Shown piece after piece: positions 25,601-39,300 of a stretch of DNA of 64,000 nucleotides. Within the stretch, counting starts at the first letter, position 1; each line of letters opens with the position of its first letter. Source of the stretch: Tretioscincus oriximinensis (lineage: Eukaryota; Chordata; Lepidosauria; Squamata; Gymnophthalmidae); the NCBI GenBank assembly GCA_022410635.1, contig JAJVDF010000191.1, positions 1,529,226 through 1,593,225 of the forward strand, written 5' to 3'. The translations under genes and the position numbers were made by a program. The notes beneath the pieces are model-generated. The model was not told the DNA's origin and searched no databases. It was given only the letters and a program-made list of their open reading frames with translations.

Positions 25601-28600
25601 ATGTGGACCCACCACAAATTTATAAAGAGGCAAAACAACATTTGCTAACTTGTTTTTGATTCCTTTCCTAATTATCCCCAATATGGAATTTGCCTTTTTT
25701 GCTGCTGCTGCTGCTAGGAAATCAAAGATCCAAGAGCCATCATCTGTTGCCATCTGGTTAAGCTATGACCTGTCTTTCAACTTTCTTGACTTTTGAGTAG
25801 CCATATCACAGCTGCTGGCATGTTCCTTTTCATATACAAATGCTTCCAGGCATCCCTACAAAACGCAACATTCATTCCATTTTGCAATATACATGGTAGA
25901 TCACGAGACAGATACTAAACATCTCCTTTGAGGAAGCTGGCAGAAGGCAGACAGGTACACTGGCAATTGCTAGCAGATATGGATGATTAAAATGTCAGAT
26001 GGGCTCATGAGCAGACAGTCATGCTTCTGGATCTTGACGGCTCTTTTTTGAATAACAAAATGTGGTGCAATCTTGAGTCTGGAAGAATTACGAGACTTGA
26101 CCCACATGTAGCCAGACAACTGTTGGCAATGTAAGGAAGTTCTTGTTATCTGATGTTGGTGAGAGATAATCTAGATCAGGGTGATGAAAGTATGAATGTT
26201 CACATCTTAGTAACTGAAACAACAACAATAAAATATAAACACTGGGTTGTTCCACTTCTCACGTCATTCCACTCAGGGTACTGTACTTTCTGTCTGTTAG
26301 CCAGTTTTCAACCGAGGACTCTGGTCTCTGGAGGCTGCCAAAGTTCCAAGCCCTGTCATTGGTCTCTGGAGTCTGCCAAAGTTCCAAGCCCTGTCATTGG
26401 TCATTATACTTCAGAATGTTGAACTGTCCCACATGCCTTTTGTTATATGGACAGATATGCATTATTTATTTATTTCTGAATCATTTTACAAATATTAATC
26501 CCCAAACCACTCTCTGGACAAACCAAGCGTAATACTAGGCTCACAGTACAGGCACGGATAGGTCAGTTGCTTAGGAATTCGTCTCTCGCCTGGGAGATGG
26601 GGTTTCGAAGCCCTGTGTTGGAAGTGGGGAGGGCTNAGCNCCTTCCACTAGCCTGTAGCNCTAGCNAACCCAGCTANTCGAAAGCANGAACTGCAAGAAA
26701 TTGCAACTGACTGCAAGTAGATACATGGGNACCACCANAGCCTGGTGGGGAAGATAGAATGTCAGCCTTCGGGCAAAATATATCCTTGTAAGCCGCTCTG
26801 AGTCCCTTTGAAAGGTGAGAAAAGCGGGGTATAAAAACCAAGTTCTTCTTCTTCTTCTTAATCTGAAGCCAATACTATTACTCTGAAGTACTGTTAATTT
26901 GCTTCTACTCATCAACTAACATTAAATATAATCACAATAACGTTTATTTATAATGCCCCTTTCACCAAATGCTGGCCCACTTAACTTCTATTGCTTTCTC
27001 CAGAACAGACCCTCTGTGAAGTAGGTTTGACTGTGACTGACCCAAGGTCACCCAGCAGGCTTCAAATTGGGAGACTACCGAAGAAGACTCTGACCATTCT
27101 ACCAAACTGGCTTCCCTAGATAGTCAAAAGTATTGTTCTTATAGACAGGTTTATGGACACCAAGGGTATAAATGGATACTAGGATGGATGTCTGGATGTT
27201 GCCTCCGGGATGGAGCAACAGGCAGGACTCCTGAGATACCATTTGCGGGGAGTCATGAACAGGTGCATATTTTGCTTTCCTCTGTTCGGACTGCCCAGGT
27301 GCATCTGTGTGAGACAGAAGGCTGGACTGCCAAGTGCCTCACTGGCTACGAATGTCTTGGTACTGCCTCTGGGAACCTTGAACAGGTAAAGGTTTTGTCT
27401 TCTTCTGCTAGAGATACCAAAGTGGGCCACAAGTTGGGACAGGAGGCTGGACTAGATGGGCCAAGACCCCTTTTAGTAGGGCTCCCCTTAAGCTCTTTTT
27501 TTTTAGAAAATGTATTTATTATTATTTTTTCCAACAAAACACATTAAATACACATTGTTAGATACTGCTCAAAACAATTAAGGGAACCCTTTGACATAAC
27601 AGTATATATTAAAGTGTTCCCCTAATTGTTTTAAGCAATATACATACATCATTATCAACTTAGCTATATCTTTTTACTTTTTACAGTTCACTTCCTTATA
27701 ACATTATCACTCATTAAGGAACAATCCTGAGATATTCATCCTATTTACCCACTCCCACCTTCCCTCGCTCCCCGCCCACCCCGTCACCCCCGGGCCCCAT
27801 ACAGACAGTCCTTGTTTTGTTCAATTTTCATTAACAATGATCTTATCTTTCTGGACAATTCTTCTTTTCCTTCGATATCTCTATCCTTGGCTAGTAGCTT
27901 ACCCCATGCACATCTCAGCGAATTTCTNGTATTTACCCCCAGCATCGTTTTCCATTTTTCATTCACCAGGCCGAACTCTGTTTGATCTACAATGTAATCA
28001 TGCCAACCTGTTATACCCTACTGAGTGTGATCTTTCCATTTGGATACAATATGTGATAAGGCTGCTGAGAGCAACAATAATCTTCCTCCGGAACGTTATT
28101 GCTAAATATCTGAAATAAACATTCAGCATTTGCCTCTTAGGTTCTTGTATTGTGTTGTTATGAAGAGGCCTAAGGAGATGCGAAGCTGTTTAGCATGAAA
28201 GGCTTTGATCTTGACCAGGCCCCCAAATTTCGACCCCAAACATGAATATTGGAATTATTTTGCCCTTGAAGACTTCCAGGGCAGGTCTAACTGTACCTGG
28301 ATATTAGACTGACCAGATTATTTGAAGCCCAAACTACGATAACTAATATACATGCTAATTTGCATATTCATGAATATTCAAATTACCCATTAACAAAATC
28401 CCCGTCCGAAGTACCCAAGAATCTTTTAAAGTGCATGAGAATTTTTGATATGTGCAAGAAATCTCCATTTTTTTTATTTTTTTTACTGAAGGTAGGGTAC
28501 CTTCAGAAGCTGGCCCCAGTTGCTAGAGCCCCCTAGTGGTAGTGCAGTGATTTTTAAAAAATCAATAAAAAAAAAATTAAGTGCATGAGAATTTTTTGAA

Positions 28601-31600
28601 GTGTGTGAGAATTTTTATTTATTTTACTGCCAGAGTCCCTTAGTGCTTATTTATTTATTCAGAAAAAATGGGGAAATGGCATGCCCCATGGGAGGGTGGG
28701 GTAGACACCCCAAAACTCCCTCCCACCAAAAAAGGGGTCATCTGGTCAACCTACTGGATATGTATGAATGCAAAAGGTTATAGAGGGAGCCTGCAGCAGC
28801 TCTTTGTATGCTATGAATATTATGGTTAGCCCAAGCGCCGGATGATGAAAATGTAATACCTAAATATTTATAATTCTTTCCTTGTTCCAAATATACTCCA
28901 TTCAGGAACCAACTGTATGTACCGTTTCCTAATTAGGCTCTTGCATTCTAAAAGCATTGGTTGTGTCCTGTGATTTCTGAGGTAAAATAGGTCAGTGCTT
29001 TCAAAAAGGACACCTGACCAGGGAGATTTCATGTCCCTTTTCTCTCTGCAGATATGCAAATTTCACCCTCGCTTTCCTCTTCAAAGGTGTCAGTTATCTT
29101 CAGAAAGACAACCAAAAAAACACCTCACTCTGTTCCCCCTTCTCCTTAGGGTACCGGGAAGGATTCCTTTGCAAGAGAGGCCGTGACAACGGGCAGTTTT
29201 TGAGCAGGAAATTTGTGCTTTCAGAACGAGAAGGCGCCCTGAAGTATTACAACAAAAATGACGTAAGAGTTTGTGGGTCAGTTTGGGGTCAAATGTCCCT
29301 TTTTCCTTTTCTGTTGACACACGGGCTATGACTCATGGACAGCTGTGGTTCGTGTTCCCTCTGATTCTGGGGACTGCATGGAGCTTCAAGAAGGAGAAAA
29401 AAATATTTTCCCTTATCACACAGTGATGGGAACTGCACGAGAATCTGATGTGGACTATCAGATAATGTACCCTCGCACGAGATGTGCATGAGAAAATCCC
29501 AGAGTCACTTCTGGTATTTGCTTCTGGGGAAATGGCGCCTAGAGTGATGTCACTTCCTGTCGCACCCAGGAAGTGACAACATTACTTCGGCTCCCTGCCC
29601 GATATTTGGCTTCCAGGAGTTCTCATCACTGCTAGAACAAGGGGGCCTTCTTTGAAGCTGATGGGCAGAAGAGTAAGGTGGACAAGGGGTCATTATCTAG
29701 GGGTCATTGTCCAAGGGCTCCAGAAGAAATGGTGATAGCAACAGCTCACCCAACTGGCTTCATGGAAGAGTGTGGAATCTAACCAGGAGACTANGAAATA
29801 AGAGTCCAACACTCTACTACACCAAACTGGTTCCTTACATACATTATATGGCCAAAAGTATTTGCTCATACCTGCCTTCACTTTGGCAATATACTGTAAG
29901 CTTTAAGATAGGATAAGACAAATTCATGNAAGCCAAATGTATCAGTNCCTACTAGGAAGCCCGCTGTTGGCATAGAGACTCAAGAACTTACAGACACCTT
30001 ATTTGGGAGTGCAATAAGGTTCAAATTTTTGGAACAAAATAGAGAAATGAATTAATAGAATGATACAAACGAATATTAGAGTATCAATCAACATGGTGAT
30101 CTTCCATGGGGATATACATGGAATTCTATTAATCCAGACAAAAGATATAATTAAAAAATTAATATTGTGCGCACAAATAGTGGTGTTAAAAGGGTGGAAA
30201 GATCAAAATACATGAGAACTGAGAACGTACCGATACTAGAGTGTTCAACAGGGAGGATATTGATATTATCAGAACCTGTGAAGAGAAATGGGAGAGAACA
30301 AAGAGATACTTGGAAATGATAATGAGGGAACGTGTTAAGTTATTGAAGTTAAACATCAATATTCCAACTGTGAAGGTATATATCTAAATATTTACAAACC
30401 TTAATAATGAAAGACAAAAGTTTAACAAACTGCTGGAGGGTGGGAGTAAGGCACTGAGGAGGGAATGGAGAGAATTAAAAAGGAAATTTCCATGAATATT
30501 GGGTTTTTTTTCTTCTTTACTGTATTGTGTTAGCACGAATTGTCTTGCTAACACAATACAGTATAGAATAAAATTTATTCTAAAAAATGCCAATAGGATG
30601 AATGTCTTGATACTGACTCTGAAGAGGGACAATAGAGAGGATTCCTGAAATAATGGTTTCAAGGAGTCCAGAACATGAAGATTTTGCCTTCTTCTGCTTG
30701 ACATGCCCAGGTGCAATAGGTGGGCCACTGGGTGATACAGAAGCCTGGACTAGACGGACTGTGGCCCAGTTCTGCAGGGCTTCTCTCTTGGATTCATAAG
30801 GTTACCAGAAAAAACCTGGGAGATCTTTAATGGCTGCAGGACTTTTCACTAGGTGGCACCCAGGTGCAGCACCTGCGAAGTAAATCACTTTTTCACATCC
30901 ATGAAAGCTGTAAATTTCTATCCCGGATTTTATCTGGTAAAACCTAGTACGTCTCCATCCCCAAAGTCTGACTTTGGTCCAGAGAAAATGATGTTAGTAA
31001 GAGAGAAAGGGAGAGAAAGAGGCAGAGGGGAAGTGGTAAAGAGTTTAAGCTTCCCTCAGCTAAAAAATAAATATGCTTTTTTGTTTGACAGCCTACGCTT
31101 CTCAACATGATTCTACAACTTCCCTCTTGTGTCTTATCTATTTATTATCTATCTTTTTATCTGTTTGTCTGACTGTCTGTCTATTACTCTGCCTGCCTGC
31201 CTGCATATCTATCCCTCTATCCCTCTATCTCTCTATCCCTCTCTCTCTATCCCTCTATTCCTCTCTCTATATATCCCTCTCTCTCTCTCTNTCTATCTAT
31301 CCCTCTATCTNTCTCTCTATCCCTCTCTCTCTCTATCCCTCTATCTATCCTTTTATCCCTCTATCCCTCTCTATCTGTCTCTCTATCTCTCTTTCTATCT
31401 TTATCTGTTTATCTATCTATTTATTTATCTGTCTTTCCGTCTTCCTATTTATCTGTCTCTCTATTTATCTATGTACCAATATTTATTTACTTATTGCTTA
31501 TTTATTGTTTTCCTTCCCTTTTTTCTCACCAGGCTAAAGAACCCAAAGCAGTGATGAAGATTGAGCACTTAAATGCAACCTTCCAGCCTACAAAGATCGG

Positions 31601-34600
31601 GAACCCCCATGGCTTGCAAATCACATACTTGAAGGACAACAGCACACGGAACATCTTTGTTTACCATGAAGATGGCAAGGTGGGAGCTCCAAAGTAAGAA
31701 AGAAGGCTGTTCTCCAAAGCCATTGGAGTAGACACCTGAGCATAGTATCTAGACAGGTCCCCCATCCACCTTCCTGTAAAGCAGGAAACATGTTTCTGTG
31801 GGTGGGACTGGGTGTTGATTGGCTAAAGTGGCTTCCTTCCTCCCAGGGCTAGTATTGGTGCAGGCTGGGAGCTGTAGTGTGCAGGGCATGGCCCTGCGCA
31901 GGCTTGGCAGAAGGGGCTACCTGCTGCTTGAACCACTTCCCTGTGGGACCTGCCATGAGCACAACAGCTCTGTTTCATTTTTTCTTTTACATTTGTGTTG
32001 CTGCTGCTGATACTGCCAGCTTGGTGAAGCTCCTGGGTATCCAAGCTGTTATAATAAGCACTTATCGTTGTGAAAAAACTATGTAGAAAAGCAGGCAGAA
32101 ATACAACTAAGAGCTTTAAGACAGGAAACAGAAATTCTGTCAGGAAGTAGAGAAACAGGAAGCTGGCAGTTAAGGAAGCCTGGAACCCCTTCTGGTAGGG
32201 ATTGCTCATTCTTTCTTCTTCTGTCTCATCCCTATTTCAAGGTTGTGGAGGGCAAAGGAGCTTTGTACTACCTTTTTTACATACACAGTGGACTATCTCA
32301 AGCATTCTCAATGCTACTCAAATAGTGAAATGCAGCAATACAATATGGACATTTGCCTCTATGTGATGCATTCTGGGGCAGTTTATAAAGGGCCGAGATA
32401 CAAATTACAGGACCTTGGAGAGCTCCCCAGCAGGAGAGTTGTTGCTCTGAGAAGCTCCTATCTGTTCATATAATAAAAGATGGGTGGAGAGTTCAACATT
32501 CCAAAGTAAAATGACCAATACTTTGGCAGGCTCCAGAGACCAATGACAGGGATCGGAATTTTGGCAGCCTCCATAGACCAATGACAGGGCTCGGAATTTT
32601 GGCAGCCTCCATAGACCAACGATAGGGCTCGGAACTTTGGCAGCCTCCATAGACCAATGACAGGGCTCGGAATTTTGGCAGCCTCCATAGACCAATGACA
32701 GGGCTCGGAACTTTGGCAGCCACCAGAGACCAGAATCCTGGGTTGGAAACTAGCTAGAAGACAGAAAATAGAAGGAAGAAATAAATGAACAGTTCTTTGG
32801 GTGGAAAGATGTGAGAAGTAGAATATCCCATGGGAAGGAAGGACGAAAAGGAAGAAACAGCTTCCCTAACAGCTTTTGTTTTCTTTCTCAATGCAGGAAA
32901 TGGTGGACTGGTTCAATGCCATTCGGGCCGCCCGCTTCCATTACTTAAAAGTGGCATTTCCTGGAGCAAGCGATACTGATGTAAGTGTCGAGGGCCAGAA
33001 CCCTCTATAAATCCTTCCCTTAGCTCAAAAACAGGAAATGCAAAGGCTGCATTCTAGCATTTGGGGGTTCCATCTGCTTTGAACAGTGANGCCTAACCTT
33101 TTGAGCTCAGCCCCACCTACTTGACAAGGTGTCTGTTGTGAAAAGAGAAGAACAGAAAGTTCTGGAAGCCTCTTTGATTTCCTTCCAGGTTGAGGAAAGT
33201 GAGAAATAAAAACCAACTTCTTCTCCTCCTCCTCTTTCCTTTGCAGTTTCATCCCATCATCTTTTAGTCTTTCCTTGTGCAAGTGAAAATAGGACTGATC
33301 CCTGCAAAGTATAAGTCAGGGCTAACGTTCCTTCTTTTTTGTTTTCTATTCCCACAACTCCAGTTGGTTCCAAAGCTGACTCGGAACTACCTTAAGGAAG
33401 GTTACATGGAAAAAACTGGGCCTAAGGTGGGATTCGCTGCTGTTTTCTGTTTATACCAAAAGCAAGTATATTTTGTTTCTGTGCTTTTTAGAAACACCAG
33501 CAGATACATTTTTTTAAAAAGTGCTTATAAATATTGCAACCTGATGTCACGGTCTTCACCTGAATGGTAATTTATATTGCTGGGTTTCCCATGTGTTCTG
33601 TTACCTGCTGCCCATAGATGTGGCCAACTGAAAATGGCTCAAGAATTTGGGCCTGGATAACTCTGCATTACGTCTTGGAATCATTCTGGAGCTTTTTAAC
33701 TTTGTGAAAGTGTGAATTCTGGATTGAGCCCACTAATATATGGGAATTTTAAGCTTATATATATAATGTATCAATAGGCCACTGAAGAAGACCATTCGGT
33801 CGAAACGCGTCTGGCCTCCAGCTTATGAAGACAGAAAGATCTATACTCCATCAATATCTACACTTGCATTATTTGAGGACTTCAGCGTTATTATACTTCA
33901 CCCTTTTGGACTTTTACTCCATTTCTTTGGACTGAAGCAATATATTGGGCTGCTCCACTTTATATTTTGGAAATTGTGGGTTATTGAATATTGTTTTAAA
34001 TACATTTATATTATTTTACTATTTGTATAATTTTTGTTTTGTGTTTGCACGTGGGTTGGACACCCGAGGGTTTTTGCTCCATTTCGTTTGGTGAATCTGC
34101 TCCCTTGTGGTTTTAGGGATTGTTTGGTTTCATGTTTAACTCTGGATACCACCAGATCACTAAATAGGGAAGCAGGAAAGGAGTATGAAAAAGTANGACA
34201 AAAGCAAGATTTAAAGAGGCTGAGGCTAATGGGAGCTGTGGTCCCCCTCAAAGAAGTCTCCCAAAGAACGTTCTGTTTCTTGAAAANGATGGTCAAGGGT
34301 ATCAAAATATGGACACGTCCTGCTAAATAATAGTTGTAACTCCAGGCTTGGAAAATACCCATCTTAGGGTAGGTCTGAAAAAAGGGGATATTACAGCCAA
34401 AGACAAGATTGTCCAGTCCAAGCCTTTCTGTACTGTCATCATTGTAGTCCACAGAAATAATTTGAACCACCTTTAAATAGAACCTCTGCACATCCCCTCT
34501 CTAAAGTGGGAGTTGCAGATTATAACTTCAAAATGGCTGCTCTATTTTTATACTGGCTAGACAGCTGGAATCCTGTAATAGCTGGCCAAAGCCCCGGCTG

Positions 34601-35729
34601 TTCAGAACTGACTTTCCAGCAACTCCAGACAGAAAGGAGTCATGAAAACCATCTTCTTAAATTGGTTGGGACTAGGTTAATGGGCTGGTCAGGCCCAGCT
34701 GCAAACTATTAGGCTAAGCGCCCTGGTAGAATTGGCCTGTGCTGGTTCTAAAGATTACAATGTCTCCATATTGCTGGGTTTCCCATGTGTATTGTTATCT
34801 GCTGCCCATAGGTGTGGTCGCTTGATGTTTCTAGTACTGGGTCCCTCTGGAGATGCATTTTGTCTAAATATGGCTGTCTGTTAGACCAGACCCATTCCTC
34901 CCACATGCCTCTATCACTTGAAATGCTAGTAGAGCTGAAAATACAAGTCCACAGGGACTTGGGCCACCTAGATTAAGATACTGTACAAACCATCCCATGT
35001 AATGCAGACACAGGGAGAGTATAGGATCTCTCTGTTTTGGCCTAACATGTGGAAGGGGAGGGTCTAAAAAGGAGTAGGCTTCACACTGATAAGTTCTGCA
35101 GGTAAATTAAAAGAGTTAAGAGCGTAGATGTTAAGAGTCAGTCTTTCACGCGAGAGGTCCGTTTTCGAAGCCGTGTGTCAGCTGTGGAGAGGGGTTAGCC
35201 CCCTCTACTGGCCTCAGCTCCAGCCAACTCAGATTTGCGATCCACATTTCAAGTAGATTCATGGGTAGCACCACTGGTGAGGAAGACAAAACACATGTAA
35301 GCCTTTGGGTGAAAAATGAACTTTGTAAGCTGCTCTGGACACCTAGAGTGGGGTATAGATGCCACGCTTCTTGGTTAAGGATTTCTGTAGGTTCAGACCC
35401 ACCAAAGGAACCCTCTGAATCAGGAATTTGACAAAAGAACACCTGGATACTGCACCCTGCATACCAAAGGGAATTTGAACCTGGGGAGAGCAGCACAAAC
35501 ACTGGAGGTTTGCAGACCAGCAACTAGTTTACTAGTTGATACACAGCTTAAAATAGAGAAGACATCCCTTGATCTGCCAAGGATCCACAGATGTGCAGCA
35601 CCAGACACCAGGGACAGCAGCAGTCACTGTCCATTTCTCGTGCTACGGCCCTCTCATGTGGCCAGCAAAGCAACATGTAATCCATTTAGAAGAAGAAGAG
35701 GAAGAAGAGGAAGAAGAGGAACAGGAAGA

Positions 35730-35774
<45 letters not shown>

Positions 35775-36205
35775 GGAAGAAGAAGAGGAAGAAGAGGAAG
35801 AAGAAGAGGAGGAAGAGGAAGAAGAAGAGGAGGAAGAGGAAGAAGAAGAGGAAGAAGAAGAGGAAGAGGAAGAAGAAGAGGAAGAAGAAGAGGAAGAAGA
35901 AGAGGAAGAAGAGAAAGAAGAAAAGTGACTGAGCTATCCGTGCTTGCTACATAACTAGTGGAATAAGCACATTGCCTGAATTTAATAACAATGTATGGGG
36001 AGGGTCTAGCTTACTCTTCCTCCCCCCTTCATGTTCCTCGCTCTTTCTTCCTCACTTTCAGTCACTTTTTCTCTTCTTCTTCTTCTTCTTCCTCTTCCTT
36101 TTTCATTTAATTTCGCAATGACAATGAAGAGGTGGTGGTGGCTAGCAGCCTGAATATCTTTAAAACAGGATTAGACAAGCTCGTGTAAACCAAGGGTGTA
36201 ACATC

Positions 36206-36297
<92 letters not shown>

Positions 36298-36300
36298 TAT

Positions 36301-36347
<47 letters not shown>

Positions 36348-39300
36348 CAGCATGAATGATGTAATTAGCAATGAGTCTGGGAAAGTAGAACTGTACTTAT
36401 TACGCCTGTGGGAAATATAGTCAGATGATCCCTTGTGGAGCAATCCGCATACATCTGGGTGCACCCTAGTTGTCTGAGTTTGAATGCCAAAAATGAACAA
36501 AAGTTGCAAACTTATGAAATACTTTACAGCCTTTGACCCCCTTCTTAACCATAGGGTAGTTCTGTCCTTTTTTGCATCCTTCAAAACTGATATGACTGTC
36601 CTAATTAAAACATACACAGAGTTTAATTATTTTCTTACTGCCTTGGGATTTGTAGTTTTTAATCAAGCTGTCTTCTACCGTAGCTGTCTTGTGAGTGGCA
36701 AATTAAACAAGTCTGAAATGTTGATGGAAATTTTAGTTCAAACTGTTCCCTGGAAGCAAAACAGCGAGAAAGTATTCCACCAATTTTTTATAGACCTTGT
36801 GGTATGATAGCTCTCAAATCGAGGTTTCTCAGTTTAGAAGAAATTTGACTNTGTTGCCCACCCCTAACTTCACAATGGGACAAACCAAATTGTCAATTGG
36901 TCCTTTGATTCCACCCCCCCCCCCCCTATAAAGACCTACACTTAAATCTTCTATAGGCGGAACCATGTTTACATGTGCCCATTAGAGACATGTGAAACTG
37001 ATTTATATTTAAAATGGTTTGAACCGAACAGGGGTGTTCAAGATATTCCACTTCGACCAAACACCGGAACTTTGAAAAGAGTTTCAGTTTGAATGAACAA
37101 AGTTGTTCCAACAAACCTCAAGCAGATGTTATCTAAGAAAGTAGACGTATCTATGGAAGCTGGTGTTACCTACCATTTTCTTTCAGGAGAAAGATAGGCA
37201 GCATGAGCTTTCGTAGACACTTCTTCAGATGCTTTTGTAGACACTTCTTCAGATGCTTGCAAACACTCTTCTTCAGATGCTTTGGTAGACACTTNTTCAG
37301 ATGCTTTCGTAGACTCTTCTTCAGATGCTTTCGTAGACTCTTCTTCAGATGCTTTCGTAGACTCTTCTTCAGATGCTTTCGTAGACTCTTCTTCAGATGC
37401 TTTGGTAGACACTTCTGTGGCGACCCCTACCTGAGGGCCCTACTATTCGATGACTCTCACAGTCAGGGGTGCCACAATATCCACCCTGTTGCCCAAGCCA
37501 GCACCCACGACTGCTTGGAGCAACAGTACTATCCTCCGGCCTACACAAGGCCTCAGTGTTTACCTCAGGATGAGGGCTTTATTCACAGCCCCCACCAGTA
37601 GCGTGCTTAATTTTGTGGTTACAGAAGTAAAGAAAGAGAGAGATGTTTGAACTGCAACAAATAACAAGTTTATTATTTACAAACAAGGAATAGAAGAAAG
37701 ATTAGAATAATAAAGCTTNGGCTTTTATCAAGTAAGCCTGACTCAAGCACACACACACCAAGCAAGTGCNACATTAGTTTCCCAGATCCTTCAAGAGACA
37801 GGCCCTGTGTCACTTTATTTGTTCCAGCCCCAAGTCAAGCCTCAGCTTTGACTCCTTCAGGCCACCATACACTTCCACCCCCTCCCTCTGAGGCAGATCA
37901 GAAGCGGACCCCTCTGTCCACTTGCTACACAAGTCTCCCTGACAGAAAGGCCTCTAGCCCTGGTCAGCTTCCCTTTTAACCGCTCACCAGCTGGCTACTC
38001 GAGGCCCCATTGGCTGGCTCCACCAGCCACGCCCCCTCCCAAACAGGGAACCAGGAAGCCACACCCCTGCCCAGGCCTGCTCTTCCCCCTCCCTCTGGGA
38101 TATCTGCTAAGTTTATAAAAGAAACACAAACCTCAAAATGGAGGACGCCACAACTTCTTCAGATACTTTCGTAGACTCTTCTTCAGATGCTTTCGTAGAC
38201 TCTTCTTCAGATGCTTTGGTAGACACTTCTTCAGATGCTTTCAGCAGCATCTGAAGAAGTAGGCGTGTCTATGAAAGGTCATGCCGCGTACCTTTCTCCT
38301 TTTAGTCTCCAAGTGCTACGTGCCCCCTTGCTGAACTTTCTAACTAGGACTGACATGGCTATTTCTCTGAAATCAACTACCTTACTCTTGTTAGGCCCTC
38401 TCCACATGAGGTGTTATAAAGTGCAATGGTGTTAAAATCTGGAATAGCTCAATTGCAGGTCCACACATACGTACCCACATGTTTCATGACAACACCCTTA
38501 GTTTAGTTGAGACAAGTGTTATTCCCGTTCCATTGATCCATCAGGTCTCCTGCTCTTCTTGTGATTGGCTTATTTTCCCTCCTATCTTACATCTCCTCAT
38601 GATATCCTACCTTCTCCCCTACCAAGTGGTATATGGATGTTTAGGAATAGGAATATAGGGAGTTTCGCAAGAGTTTCGTATTGATGTGTGAAAGAATCAA
38701 TTGTCAGGATAATCCGGGACCATGGACATTTTTCCTGAATGGATTACTGAAATGCTGTTAGCACGCGGGGCAGTGGTATCATGTTGTTACTATCACCGTA
38801 GTAGGAAAACCTCGTGTTCCTGCAGTCTTAGAATCTAAGACCCTAGGAGACCCCCTAGCTAGGTTTCCTGGACCCAGACTATTTCTCTGAAATCTGAACA
38901 GTTAATGTACATCTCAAGTGCTCCGTCACGCTTGCTGTCATTCATTTAGTTCAGGTATCCAAGCCACCCATATCAAATCCCACGGCTGAGTATCTAAAGT
39001 AGACAGCAGCAAATTCCAGGCGCATGAAACAGGAGATGATAACTTTTCGATAGAAGTCATTTTTATTTGGCCATGTGGGAACTTAGCAACAGAGCTTCTT
39101 AAAATGATTTTTTTNNAAAAAATGCATTTTTCAAATCACCAGGTAACGTGCGTTTTGAGCTGGCACCTAAGACCATTGGGAAATTTAACTGCAGTTACAA
39201 AATGGTGGTGCCACCACCAAGAAGACCTTTTTTCAGAACCAAATGTCTTACTCCTTGTGATGGTGAAAAGAAGAGAAAGCAAGAAAAATCTCTCTGACTC

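Noticed and set aside
24818..25753. 311-residue frame as a host gene
   Set aside because: Its N-terminal two thirds is CR1 ORF2 C-terminal sequence and the rest is CR1 3' UTR.
35475..35954. Long open frames rich in Arg/Gly or Glu
   Set aside because: They are translations of the GAA/GAG array in three frames, with no conserved sequence outside it.
37170..37412. Protein-like repeat STKASEEE
   Set aside because: It comes from a 24-bp (multiple of three) minisatellite; the LTR insertion and N interrupt it, and there is no gene context.
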